Part shown: positions 27,973 through 35,409 of the stretch, piece after piece
How the letters are laid out: each line of letters begins with the position of its first letter
Numbering within the stretch: position 1 is the stretch's first letter
DNA from: Parachlamydiales bacterium
GTDB lineage: Bacteria; Chlamydiota; Chlamydiia; Chlamydiales; Parachlamydiaceae
DNA: 64,000 nucleotides
Assembly: GCA_020051075.1 (NCBI GenBank)
Contig: JAGVJP010000120.1
Coordinates: forward strand, 1 to 64,000
Direction: 5' to 3'
Translations under genes and position numbers: made by a program
Notes under the pieces: model-generated
What the model saw: only the letters and a program-made list of their open reading frames with translations
What the model was told of the DNA's origin: nothing
Database searches by the model: none

Positions 27973-29924
27973 AGCGCCTTTTAAAAACAGCTCTGTTGGG
28001 AGTGCAGCACCGAGGCTTGATCCTCTTTACAGTCTCCGCGATGATTCTCCTCACATTTGCCTCTCAATTTGAGGTGATTGCTTTAGGAATCATCACTCGG
28101 AAAGGACCCGATTTCTTCGAGCTTTTCGCACCTATTCAAGAGGGTAAATTAGAGAAAAAACAGCAGGTGGATCGAAGCGATGTCAATGAACGTTGGCAGG
28201 CTCTCGACCCAACGAATAGCGGCACAATCACATTACAAGATACAACGCTGTTTCTTAGCAAATATAAAGGGGCCGACCTTATTGAGCGGGTGACTCATGT
28301 TGTCGACCATTGGCTTCCAATCAGCTCAAGTTTGAAGGCCTTATCGCTGTTTATCATCCTTGTGGCATTAATCAAATCGATCACGCTGTTTTGCCACCGT
28401 TTTTCATCCCGCGTTGTCGCCATCAGAGTCAGCTGTGAGTTGAGGCAAACTTATTTTGAACACATCCAATCCCTGCCAATGGATTTCTATCAGAAACATC
28501 ACATTGGCAGCCTCTCTTCACGCGTCGTTGGAGATGCTGCACTCGTTGCAGAAGCGCTGAATGCATGCATTGTGAACTACTTGCAAACCCCTTTTACAGT
28601 CGTTTCAACCCTTTCGCTCTGTTTCATCACCTCTTGGCAATTGTCCTTAATTATCTTTCTCGGATTTCCGCTCATTGTCTATCCTATTATCTTTCTTGCA
28701 AAAAGGGTGAAGCGGATTTCTAAACAGCTGCAAAAAAATCAAGAGACTTTTGCTTCCGTTCTGATCGATTTTCTCTCCGGCATTCAAACTGTAAAAGTGT
28801 TCTCGATGGAAGAGTTTTCTTTAAAGAAATATCGGGAGCAAAATCAAAAAATGGCAGGATTGGAGCAGAAAAGCGCTCGCTATGACCTCTCTTCAAGGCC
28901 TATTGTCCATACAATAGGAATGTTTTTTTTAGCAACAGCCCTCCTCTATGGGTTATATGTTCTTCACATGAATGTCTCTGAAGTTCTTGTCTATTGCGGA
29001 CTTCTCTATATCTTTTACGAACCGATCAAAAAATTTGCAGAAGAAAATACCCACATTCAACGGGGCATTGCTGCTGCAGAGAGAATGCAAGAGGTCCTTT
29101 CTCTTGACCCAGGCATCTCCGACGTCGATGGAGCCCTTTCATTAACGACCTTCAACGATGCGATCGAGTTCAAAAACGTTTGGTTTAAATATGAAGATCA
29201 GTGGGTTCTTAAAGGATTGAATTTCAAAGTCAAAAGAGGGGAAACAGTGGCGATTGTCGGACCGACTGGATCGGGAAAATCGACAATTGTGCAGTTGTTG
29301 CCACGCCTCTATGAGGTGAATAAGGGTGAAATTAGAATCGATGGATTGCCTCTCAAAGCCTATACTCAACGCTCTTTGCGCGAAAGCATTGCTTTTGTTC
29401 CTCAAAAACCGTTCTTATTCCTCGACACCGTAGCAGAAAATATCTCTTTTGGACGTCCCTTCTCAGATCAGGAGGTGCACGAAGCAGCAGTTCAGGCGTT
29501 TGCCGACGAATTCATCCAGACATTGCCTAATGGATATCAGACTGAATTGATGGAAGCAGGAAAAAATCTCTCTGGTGGGCAGCAGCAGCGATTGGCCATT
29601 GCACGGGCGTTGGTAAAAAAGGCCCCTATCCTTGTGTTAGATGAAGCGACTTCAGCGCTTGATGTGGTCAGTGAAGGCCATATTAAACGGGCTCTAGAGC
29701 AGCTTAAAGGTACAGTCACGCAAATTATCATAGCGCATCGCTTTTCTACCATCGAACACGCCGATAAAATCATCTATTTAGATAAAGGCGAGAAAATTGC
29801 TGAAGGAACTAAAGAAGAACTGCTGCAAATATGTCCTCCATTTAAGAAGATGTGGGATATGATGCGTAACCCCGATTCAGCTTCGGCTTTAGAAAATTCA
29901 ACGATTGAGATGGTCGATGCATAA
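27969..29924 (+). CDS. MsbA-type ABC transporter, fused permease and ATPase
   Basis: A 651-residue half-transporter, probably a lipid A/lipid flippase of the inner membrane. About six transmembrane segments come first, then an ATPase with Walker A GPTGSGKST, signature LSGGQQQR, Walker B ILVLDEATSA and the switch histidine in IAHRFST. Compared with E. coli MsbA (about 580 residues) there is an insertion after the first membrane helix (about residues 45-105). It contains an EF-hand-like loop, DPTNSGTITLQD (80-91). The gene overlaps accA by four bases and queC by eight. The substrate is inferred from family and from the chlamydial annotation of CT264. Confidence 0.9.
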   Translation: MKRLLKTALLGVQHRGLILFTVSAMILLTFASQFEVIALGIITRKGPDFFELFAPIQEGKLEKKQQVDRSDVNERWQALDPTNSGTITLQDTTLFLSKYKGADLIERVTHVVDHWLPISSSLKALSLFIILVALIKSITLFCHRFSSRVVAIRVSCELRQTYFEHIQSLPMDFYQKHHIGSLSSRVVGDAALVAEALNACIVNYLQTPFTVVSTLSLCFITSWQLSLIIFLGFPLIVYPIIFLAKRVKRISKQLQKNQETFASVLIDFLSGIQTVKVFSMEEFSLKKYREQNQKMAGLEQKSARYDLSSRPIVHTIGMFFLATALLYGLYVLHMNVSEVLVYCGLLYIFYEPIKKFAEENTHIQRGIAAAERMQEVLSLDPGISDVDGALSLTTFNDAIEFKNVWFKYEDQWVLKGLNFKVKRGETVAIVGPTGSGKSTIVQLLPRLYEVNKGEIRIDGLPLKAYTQRSLRESIAFVPQKPFLFLDTVAENISFGRPFSDQEVHEAAVQAFADEFIQTLPNGYQTELMEAGKNLSGGQQQRLAIARALVKKAPILVLDEATSALDVVSEGHIKRALEQLKGTVTQIIIAHRFSTIEHADKIIYLDKGEKIAEGTKEELLQICPPFKKMWDMMRNPDSASALENSTIEMVDA

Positions 29925-30612
29925 AAAAGCCCTTGTTATTCATTCTGGAGGATTAGATTCATCCCTTTGCCTCTCCTTAGCCTGTCAAGAGTTCGGCCAG
30001 GCTGATGTATTGAGCGTTTCATTTTCTTATCATCAACGCCATGCTCCTGAACTCGTTCAGGCAGCTCAAATCTGCGCTGACTGGAATGTTGACCATATTG
30101 AGCTCGACATCGACTGCTTGCAGGTGATTACTAAAGATGCTCTAACTGACCATACTCTCCCTATCGAATTTGGGAATAGCCATCACACCAACACACTAAC
30201 GGTTGGAAGAAATGGTTTGATGGCTCGCTTAGGGGCAATTCACGCCAACTATCTCGGCGCTCATTGCCTCTATATGGGCGTGATCGAAGTTGATGGCTTC
30301 AGATGGGGATATCGAGACTGCTCAAGAGAATACTTCGATCTTAAGCAGAATCTTCTGAGAATCGATCTCAACGACCCTCATTTTGAAATTCGGACTCCCC
30401 TGGTACACCTTCAGAAAAAGGGTGTGCTTGCCCTTGCCTATGAAATGGGAATCCTTAGCTATCTATTAGACACGACGATCAGCTGTTACAATGGCATTCG
30501 GAGAGTGGGTTGTCAAGCTTGTCCCTCGTGCACATTGCGCAACCATGCCATACAAGAATTTCTCAAGGAACACCCAACCTTTGACATGCCCTACAAGATT
30601 CATACACATTGA
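29917..30612 (+). CDS. queC: 7-cyano-7-deazaguanine (preQ0) synthase QueC
   Basis: A 231-residue enzyme making preQ0 from 7-carboxy-7-deazaguanine with ATP and ammonia, for queuosine in tRNA. The PP-loop SGGLDSS lies at residues 10-16. The zinc-binding C-terminal cysteines are in GCQACPSC. The ATG at 29917 places the PP-loop at the expected distance; it overlaps msbA by eight bases. Its last 123 coding bases are duplicated about 1.1 kb downstream (31588-31720). No other queuosine gene lies in the window. Confidence 0.94.
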   Translation: MHKKALVIHSGGLDSSLCLSLACQEFGQADVLSVSFSYHQRHAPELVQAAQICADWNVDHIELDIDCLQVITKDALTDHTLPIEFGNSHHTNTLTVGRNGLMARLGAIHANYLGAHCLYMGVIEVDGFRWGYRDCSREYFDLKQNLLRIDLNDPHFEIRTPLVHLQKKGVLALAYEMGILSYLLDTTISCYNGIRRVGCQACPSCTLRNHAIQEFLKEHPTFDMPYKIHTH

Positions 30613-30622
30613 TAAGCCCTCA
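30490..30622 (+). repeat. Direct repeat, copy inside the queC 3' end
   Basis: These 133 bases align without gaps to 31588-31720 (offset 1098) with about nine substitutions by eye. They cover the last 41 codons of queC and a few bases after its stop. The repeats flank the YafQ-DinJ-type module. Confidence 0.9.
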
Positions 30623-30663
30623 TAGGCATTAGGTTAACTCGCCTTTCGCATCCAAATTGCTAG

Positions 30664-30765
30664 AGCACAACTGAAACACAGAGGCACAGATGACACAGAG
30701 AGGGTTATAGAGGTATATCTCCATCTTTCCTTTCCTATCAATTTCGCAGGATGGGAAGGATGGTA
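30664..30765. repeat. Intergenic repeats, families B and E mixed
   Basis: The left part (GAAACACAGAGGCACAGATG and onward) belongs to the CACAGAG family B. The right part (CCTATCAATTTCGCAGGATGG) resembles the hairpin at the centre of family E. It lies at the end of the toxin gene on the other strand, between convergent genes. Confidence 0.6.
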
Positions 30766-30768
30766 TCT

Positions 30769-31035
30769 TTAGAAGAGCTCTGAATGAGATCCTATACGAA
30801 CTAGATGAACATATTCATCATCAACCCAATAGATGAGTAAAGTATCGGATTTGATATGACATTCCCTGAAGCCAACATAGTTTCCAACTAACGGATGGTC
30901 TAAATATTTCTCTGGAAGATGCTCCTTTTTTAAGAGAAAATCCAATACCGTATTGAGTTCTTGTTGCACTGATTTGTTATGCTCAAATTTTTTTAAATCT
31001 TTTTTGAAACGACGCGTTGGATCGGGCTTAAGCAT
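30769..31035 (-). CDS. YafQ/RelE-type toxin, mRNA interferase
   Basis: An 88-residue type II toxin of the YafQ branch of the RelE family; members cleave mRNA on the ribosome. The family pattern is clear: RRFKKDLKK near the start, DHPLVGNYVGFRECHI in the middle and RIGSHSELF at the end, including the conserved C-terminal His and Phe. It is full length. It overlaps the antitoxin gene upstream by eight bases. The pair lies inside the queC direct-repeat interval, with its stop close to repeat DNA. Confidence 0.9.
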   Translation of the reverse strand: MLKPDPTRRFKKDLKKFEHNKSVQQELNTVLDFLLKKEHLPEKYLDHPLVGNYVGFRECHIKSDTLLIYWVDDEYVHLVRIGSHSELF

Positions 31036-31306
31036 CAGGATTCATACCCATCTTTTCCCAGAAATCTTCGATAGAATCACATTTTATCCCTTTACCTTCT
31101 TTACTTTCCTGCATAGCCTCAAGAGTGGCTTTGTTGGGCTTCTTCTCTTGAGGGAAATCCTTTCTAAGATAAGAAAGAATGAACTCACTTAAATTCATGT
31201 GAGCTCTGGCAGCTAACATCTTGATGTAAGCTCTTTCATCGACAGTACAATCGATGGTTACTTTTGCTTTATCATGATGGTGTTGAGAATGAGATTGAGC
31301 ACCCAT
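31028..31306 (-). CDS. RelB/DinJ-type antitoxin
   Basis: A 92-residue partner of the YafQ-type toxin. The N-terminal half after a His-rich start (SQHHH) has the ribbon-helix-helix look (AKVTIDCTVDERAYIKMLA), expected to bind the operator; the charged C-terminal half would wrap the toxin. A strong ribosome site (AAGGAGGA) precedes the ATG, and TATAAT on the minus strand at 31332-31337 is a likely -10 box. Antitoxin-first order with overlap is usual and suggests autoregulation. Confidence 0.85.
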   Translation of the reverse strand: MGAQSHSQHHHDKAKVTIDCTVDERAYIKMLAARAHMNLSEFILSYLRKDFPQEKKPNKATLEAMQESKEGKGIKCDSIEDFWEKMGMNPDA

Positions 31307-31410
31307 ATTATTCCTCCTTGTTTACAACTTCATTATACCAAATTCTCAAGATTTATGGAAACCCAAGATCTCTTTTTCTTGGAATTTCCAATTTGCCAGA
31401 ACATGAACGA

Positions 31411-31450
31411 ACTTAAAGCAGAGACGGGGAGGCGGAGAGACGCAGAGGGA
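31411..31450. repeat. Intergenic repeat, family C, reverse orientation
   Basis: GCAGAGACGGGGAGGCGGAG and following bases are the reverse complement of the theme at positions 18-60. It lies between the antitoxin promoter and the queC tail copy. No gene is supported in 31338-31587. Confidence 0.55.
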
Positions 31451-31587
31451 CTTATAGAGATAATTGCATACGTCGGACCCTAAAGGACAAGGGACTAAAG
31501 GGAACTAAAAAGGGACGTAAGAGACAAAATATGCACCTAAGTGACTAACCATTTGACGTAATCTTCTGTCAAGATTTTCTTACCTTT

Positions 31588-31720
31588 AATGGCATTCGGA
31601 GAGTGGGTTGTCAAGCCTGTCCCTCCTGCACATTGCGCAACCATGCCATACAAGAATTTCTCAAAGAACACCCAACCTTTGACATGCCCTACAAGATCCA
31701 CACTGATTGACGAGCCCTCA
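31588..31720 (+). pseudogene. Duplicated queC 3' end
   Basis: Encodes a second copy of the last 41 residues of QueC, from NGIRRVGC to the stop at 31708, with no start or N-terminal part. Of the coding differences from the intact gene nearly all are silent; the one protein change is the last residue (Asp instead of His). This means both tails were under selection as protein, so the copy is either the original end displaced by an insertion or an end brought in from a relative. On the opposite strand, at 31543-31590, a short tail KGKKILTEDYVKWLVT resembles the DUF3820 tail of the exonuclease at 32810. Confidence 0.85.
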
Positions 31721-31930
31721 ACATTAAGCACAAAGACACATAAATTCTCAGGTCAACCCCTATGCACACACTGTTTTCCATGGCTTTTACTAAACTCAAA
31801 GACCCAAAACATAGAGAGCTGCGGTAGCAGCGAAAGAGCGACAGTTTATCCAAAATTCGCGTTACTTAAGAATATAGCTATTTTTAACAGCTTAATAGAA
31901 GCTAAGAATATTTGTGCTTCCTATCTTGAT

Positions 31931-31961
31931 TATCCTGCCGCTTGCGATCCTGCCTATCCTG
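31931..31961. repeat. Intergenic repeat, family A, single arm
   Basis: Carries the family core CCTGCCGCTTGCGATCCTG flanked by TATCCTG words. It lies just beyond the stop of the YeeZ-like gene, whose last dozen codons are already repeat-like DNA. No clear partner arm is seen nearby. Confidence 0.75.
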
Positions 31962-31979
31962 TTTTTCTGTACTGGGCAG

Positions 31980-32810
31980 TCAGTGTTGCCTATCCTGTGC
32001 ATCTTGTGCGTCTGGATGGGTGAACTGAAATCCGGCTAATTTGAGTTTATTGTTTGAGACCCGCTTATTGCCGCTGTGAAGCCTGGGAAGAGAGGGGTCC
32101 CACGAAAATAGAGGGAGATGGTGCTGCCGGCACAACTGATTGTAAAATTCTTTTCGTTGAAGGTGGACATCATTGCATAAGTTGTAAATCCCTTCAAGTT
32201 GATGGATGAGGGCAAAATCGATGGCGCCTACGATATCTTCGATATGGATGAGATTCGTATAAGCTTCTCCGTTTCCTGGTAGAGCAGTGTTTACCATCTT
32301 TTTCAGTCTGTCTACAATCCGTCTGCCAGGACCAAAGATCTCTCCCAGCCGGAAGATACATACCTTGACGCCTGGGGAACGGCAGCCTAGAAGAGTTTGT
32401 TCTGTCTGTAATAAGATGTTTCCACTTTCGTTTTCAGGAATGCAACAGCCGGTTTCATCTACCCAATCTCCATTTAAATCCCCATAAACAGAGGTGCTGC
32501 TCGTGTAGATAATCTGTTTGAGGGATGGAGCGTGGTGCAGCGCTTCCGAGATCTTATGAGCCGTGTCGAGGTAGGTAGAGCGATAGTCTTCACCCGGGCC
32601 TGGAGCCACACAAACCAATAGGATCTCTTGGTTTTGAATAAAACCATCAAAAGAATAGTCATTTAAGAGACAGACATGTTGTGCAACAGCAGAGAGGCTC
32701 TCAATTTTCTCTGCTTTTCTTGTGGTAACAGAGACGTCATGTCCTAGATGATTACAGAAGGCAGCAGCTTTCATGCCGACATAGCCGCACCCAATAATCC
32801 CAATCCGCAT
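31980..32810 (-). CDS. YeeZ-like NAD(P)-binding epimerase/reductase
   Basis: A 276-residue extended short-chain dehydrogenase-type protein. The Rossmann nucleotide motif GCGYVG (7-12) opens the protein, and YTSSTSVYGD in the middle carries the serine and tyrosine region of the family. It resembles E. coli YeeZ; the substrate is unknown. The C-terminal tail HPDAQDAQDRQH is encoded by repeat-like DNA and is probably not ancestral. It overlaps the exonuclease gene by one base, forming an operon with it and the Mcsc-like gene. Confidence 0.82.
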   Translation of the reverse strand: MRIGIIGCGYVGMKAAAFCNHLGHDVSVTTRKAEKIESLSAVAQHVCLLNDYSFDGFIQNQEILLVCVAPGPGEDYRSTYLDTAHKISEALHHAPSLKQIIYTSSTSVYGDLNGDWVDETGCCIPENESGNILLQTEQTLLGCRSPGVKVCIFRLGEIFGPGRRIVDRLKKMVNTALPGNGEAYTNLIHIEDIVGAIDFALIHQLEGIYNLCNDVHLQRKEFYNQLCRQHHLPLFSWDPSLPRLHSGNKRVSNNKLKLAGFQFTHPDAQDAQDRQH

Positions 32811-33505
32811 TAGATGAGACCAAGGTGGGCAAAACGGGTTTTGAGCTCAAGATTTTCTGGCTTGTCAAAGGCTCCGCTAGAAGCAAGCCATTTCACATAG
32901 TCTTTGGGAACCTTAGCCAACGGGGTTCCTTGGTATTTGCCAAAAGGCATATGTTGCAAAGGAGCGCTTGGCTTGTTTAGGAGTTCATAGATCATATCGA
33001 TTGAAAGATCATCGATCATCTGTTGAAAAAGGTTGTGCAGGACAATGACATCGTCCATTGCACGGTGTGCGTTATTTGCTGGGATGTTGTAAATCTCGCG
33101 GAGAAATTGGAGGGTATGGCGAGGTAAGTCGGGACGATAGCGCCTTGCCCATTTTAAGGAATCCAAAAACTTCCAGGGAGGGAGGTTTAATGAGGCCCTC
33201 TTAAATTCATTGTTGAGAAAGTGATAATCGAAGCTGTCGTTGTTATGGGCGATGAGGACGACATCGCCTTCGCAGAAGGCAGAAAATTCTACCGCAACAT
33301 CTTTGAAACTAGGTGCTGAGGCAACCATTTCATCGGTGATATGGTGTATGGCTGTGGCGTCAGGCGGGATGGGGGTCCCGGGGTTTATAAATGATTCATA
33401 ACGGCGATTGTGAAGAGGGTCATATGCCGCGATTTCAATGATGCGATCTCTGTCTGATTTGATCCCTGTGGTCTCGGTATCATAGTAGATGGCCCTGAGC
33501 GGCAT
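32810..33505 (-). CDS. DnaQ-type 3'-5' exonuclease with DUF3820 tail
   Basis: A 231-residue DEDDh exonuclease. Exo I is YDTETTG with Asp9 and Glu11, Exo II lies in IAHNNDSFD and Exo III is HRAMDD. After the exonuclease domain (to about residue 175) a short DUF3820 module follows (MPFGKYQG and VPKDYVKWLA). Proofreading by polymerase III epsilon is possible, but this short form is more like a stand-alone repair or RNA-trimming nuclease. In C. trachomatis CT261 (dnaQ) is next to CT260, and the same adjacency is seen here with the following gene, three bases away. Confidence 0.9.
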   Translation of the reverse strand: MPLRAIYYDTETTGIKSDRDRIIEIAAYDPLHNRRYESFINPGTPIPPDATAIHHITDEMVASAPSFKDVAVEFSAFCEGDVVLIAHNNDSFDYHFLNNEFKRASLNLPPWKFLDSLKWARRYRPDLPRHTLQFLREIYNIPANNAHRAMDDVIVLHNLFQQMIDDLSIDMIYELLNKPSAPLQHMPFGKYQGTPLAKVPKDYVKWLASSGAFDKPENLELKTRFAHLGLI

Positions 33506-33507
33506 GG

Positions 33508-34044
33508 CTATTTTGTATCCATGTCTTTTGCTTTCGTGATGATCTCGTCAAGAGACATGCGACCGGTACTAATCGCTTCAATCGAATGAGAGAACATTTT
33601 ACAAATATATTCGGCGGTTTTGATAAAAGCTAATAGCAGCTCCGGATCAATTTTATATTTCGGAGTTGGGATCATCACACGATAGAAGACGACGCCGGCA
33701 GATTCATCCATCCCAAATCCTGGGATGTCCAACTCCTTATTGAATAGATGTAAAAGCCTTGCCATATCGCTCCACACTGCTTTTTTGTTTGCGTCGAGGT
33801 CGTTGTCAGAAGCAGCGGCTGATTGGGTGTTTGGAGCCAACAAAGGGTTGGATTCCAATTGGCAAGGGATGAATACAAGCAGTTGTAAAAGCTCTCCCTG
33901 CTCATATACTCTCAAAAACAGCGGGAATTCTTTTTTCTCTATTTTTAGAATAGTATACGCTTGCTTTGTATCTTTCTGAATTTCTGATAGATAATTATTT
34001 TTTTGTAGAAAAGTCAGTAAATTTTCTGGAGTTAGATTAATCAT
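33508..34044 (-). CDS. Mcsc-like type III secretion chaperone (CT260 position)
   Basis: A 178-residue acidic protein with the alpha/beta layout of class I secretion chaperones. It lies immediately before the DnaQ-type exonuclease, just as Mcsc (CT260) neighbours dnaQ (CT261) in C. trachomatis. Mcsc binds several effectors, including Cap1. The assignment rests mainly on position, size and fold impression (FPLFLRVYEQGELLQLLVF strand region, then long helices), not on a diagnostic motif. A YbjN-like regulatory protein is the main alternative. Confidence 0.6.
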   Translation of the reverse strand: MINLTPENLLTFLQKNNYLSEIQKDTKQAYTILKIEKKEFPLFLRVYEQGELLQLLVFIPCQLESNPLLAPNTQSAAASDNDLDANKKAVWSDMARLLHLFNKELDIPGFGMDESAGVVFYRVMIPTPKYKIDPELLLAFIKTAEYICKMFSHSIEAISTGRMSLDEIITKAKDMDTK

Positions 34045-34077
34045 TGATGTTTTCTTGTTAGGTGTTTTTGAGGAATA

Positions 34078-34263
34078 TTAGTAACCGACACCAGGAACAA
34101 TGGTGGTGCTTTGTTTTTCGCACGTCACAGCAGGATTATTTGTGGTTGGAACCAGAGAAAATTCCCCTTCTTGGGGCATCCGATAGCATCCTGTCAACAT
34201 GAGTAGAGAGCAAACGACAGCGTATAGATAAATTCGACTAAATTGTGGTTGCTTCATCATCAC
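34078..34263 (-). CDS. Small lipoprotein
   Basis: A 61-residue protein with a signal segment (about 11-25) ending in the lipobox LTGC, then a short mature part of about 35 residues with a further cysteine. It stands between the FliO-like gene and the Mcsc-like gene on the same strand. Too small to assign; a structural envelope lipoprotein is plausible. Confidence 0.7.
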   Translation of the reverse strand: MMMKQPQFSRIYLYAVVCSLLMLTGCYRMPQEGEFSLVPTTNNPAVTCEKQSTTIVPGVGY

Positions 34264-34317
34264 ATCCTATGTTTAGGAAAACAATAACGAGGGAATGATA
34301 TATTCTGCAAGGACAAT

Positions 34318-34758
34318 TTAGGAATCGGTGATTTCAAAAGTGGCAATGTGGCTGACGGTTGAAGGGGATTCAGCGATCAATAAGCTGCTCCCTTGAATTT
34401 CGACGAGGTAAAGAGTGCATCGTGGAGAGAGGTGCCGTGTTTCAACGAGTTTAATATCACTAGAGATGTTCATCTGCTGGACGCGGGTTCTCATCATCTT
34501 CTTCAGCGCCCAAGAGGCTAAAATCATAAAACCAATCAGAAGTCCGAGGACAACAAGCATGTTCATAAATTTGGCTTCGAAGCTGTCTTTTTCTGGTTCC
34601 TTATGTTCATCATTATCGAGGATAATATCAGGATGTTCTTGTTGAGAGACCCAATCTGTCAAAATCCCTTCTTTAATCGTGTTTCCCTGTTTTTCTTTGG
34701 CATAGAGCGAGTAAGAGCAGCAAAAGACTAATAACACCAACAAAAATTTCTTCATCAT
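34318..34758 (-). CDS. FliO-like membrane protein
   Basis: A 146-residue protein with an N-terminal signal-like segment (3-20), an acidic linker, one transmembrane helix (about 66-86, VVLGLLIGFMILASWALKK region) and a small cytoplasmic beta domain. That domain reads like FliO: IKLVETRHLSPRCTLYLVE followed by LLIAESPS. FliO assists assembly of the FliP/Q/R export gate in flagellar systems. Chlamydiae are non-motile but keep some flagellar-type export parts beside their type III system, so a role in export-gate assembly is the natural inference. The family call is by pattern; alternatives are few. Confidence 0.65.
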   Translation of the reverse strand: MMKKFLLVLLVFCCSYSLYAKEKQGNTIKEGILTDWVSQQEHPDIILDNDEHKEPEKDSFEAKFMNMLVVLGLLIGFMILASWALKKMMRTRVQQMNISSDIKLVETRHLSPRCTLYLVEIQGSSLLIAESPSTVSHIATFEITDS

Positions 34759-34896
34759 GATTGTCCTAAACGGTCGATTTTAAGCTCACTACACTATGCG
34801 ACGAGTATTTTTTTTTGCAAGCCCTGAAAATTCTTGAGGATTTATCCATCGATGTGGATACTGTGAAGGAATTTCATCTAGATTATAAGGAAAACC

Positions 34897-35394
34897 ATGA
34901 ATCACTCTCGTATATTGGCAATCCTTGGACTCGCTGTTTTTGCAATCATGACCAGGCTGGTCCCACATCCCCCTAATTTTACTGCTATTAATGCCGTTGC
35001 AGTATTTTGTGCTTTTACATTGGGACATTTCGGACTTGCTTGTTGTGTTGTTTATGGAGCGATGTTCATCACCGATCTGATCTTTGGGATCCATTCTCAG
35101 ATGCTATTCGTTTACGTCAGCTTAGGCTTGACTTTGTGTCTGAATCGTTTTCGCATCAACTCACTGATTGCTCTCCCTTTCTCAGCTCTCATTTTCTTTT
35201 TTGTCGTCAATTTTGGAGTATGGCTGATTGACGGTTTCTATCCACCCACATTCTATGGATTAGGACTTTGTTATGTAGCTGCTCTTCCTTTCCTCATGAA
35301 TCAGATAATCAGCACATGTTTGTATGGTTTTGTTCTATTCAAAGGTTTTGATTTATTGGAAAGGCACGTTACAGGAATTCAAGAAAGCTATTAG
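34897..35394 (+). CDS. DUF6580-type small membrane protein
   Basis: A 165-residue protein with about five transmembrane segments. The start MTRLVPHPPNFTAINAVA is the hallmark of a family of putative substrate-binding membrane components (DUF6580), which look like the S components of vitamin transporters. The substrate is unknown. It precedes the Nudix-FolB gene by 15 bases on the same strand, so it is probably co-transcribed with it. Confidence 0.78.
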   Translation: MNHSRILAILGLAVFAIMTRLVPHPPNFTAINAVAVFCAFTLGHFGLACCVVYGAMFITDLIFGIHSQMLFVYVSLGLTLCLNRFRINSLIALPFSALIFFFVVNFGVWLIDGFYPPTFYGLGLCYVAALPFLMNQIISTCLYGFVLFKGFDLLERHVTGIQESY

Positions 35395-35409
35395 GAGAGA
35401 TCACTCATT

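Noticed and set aside
31537-31731. Minus-strand frame of 64 codons
   Set aside because: Mostly the complement of the queC tail copy; only its last 16 codons resemble a real family (noted as a finding).
31589-32023. Plus-strand frame of 144 codons after the TA module
   Set aside because: Runs through the queC tail copy in the wrong frame and through repeats, then overlaps the YeeZ-like gene.
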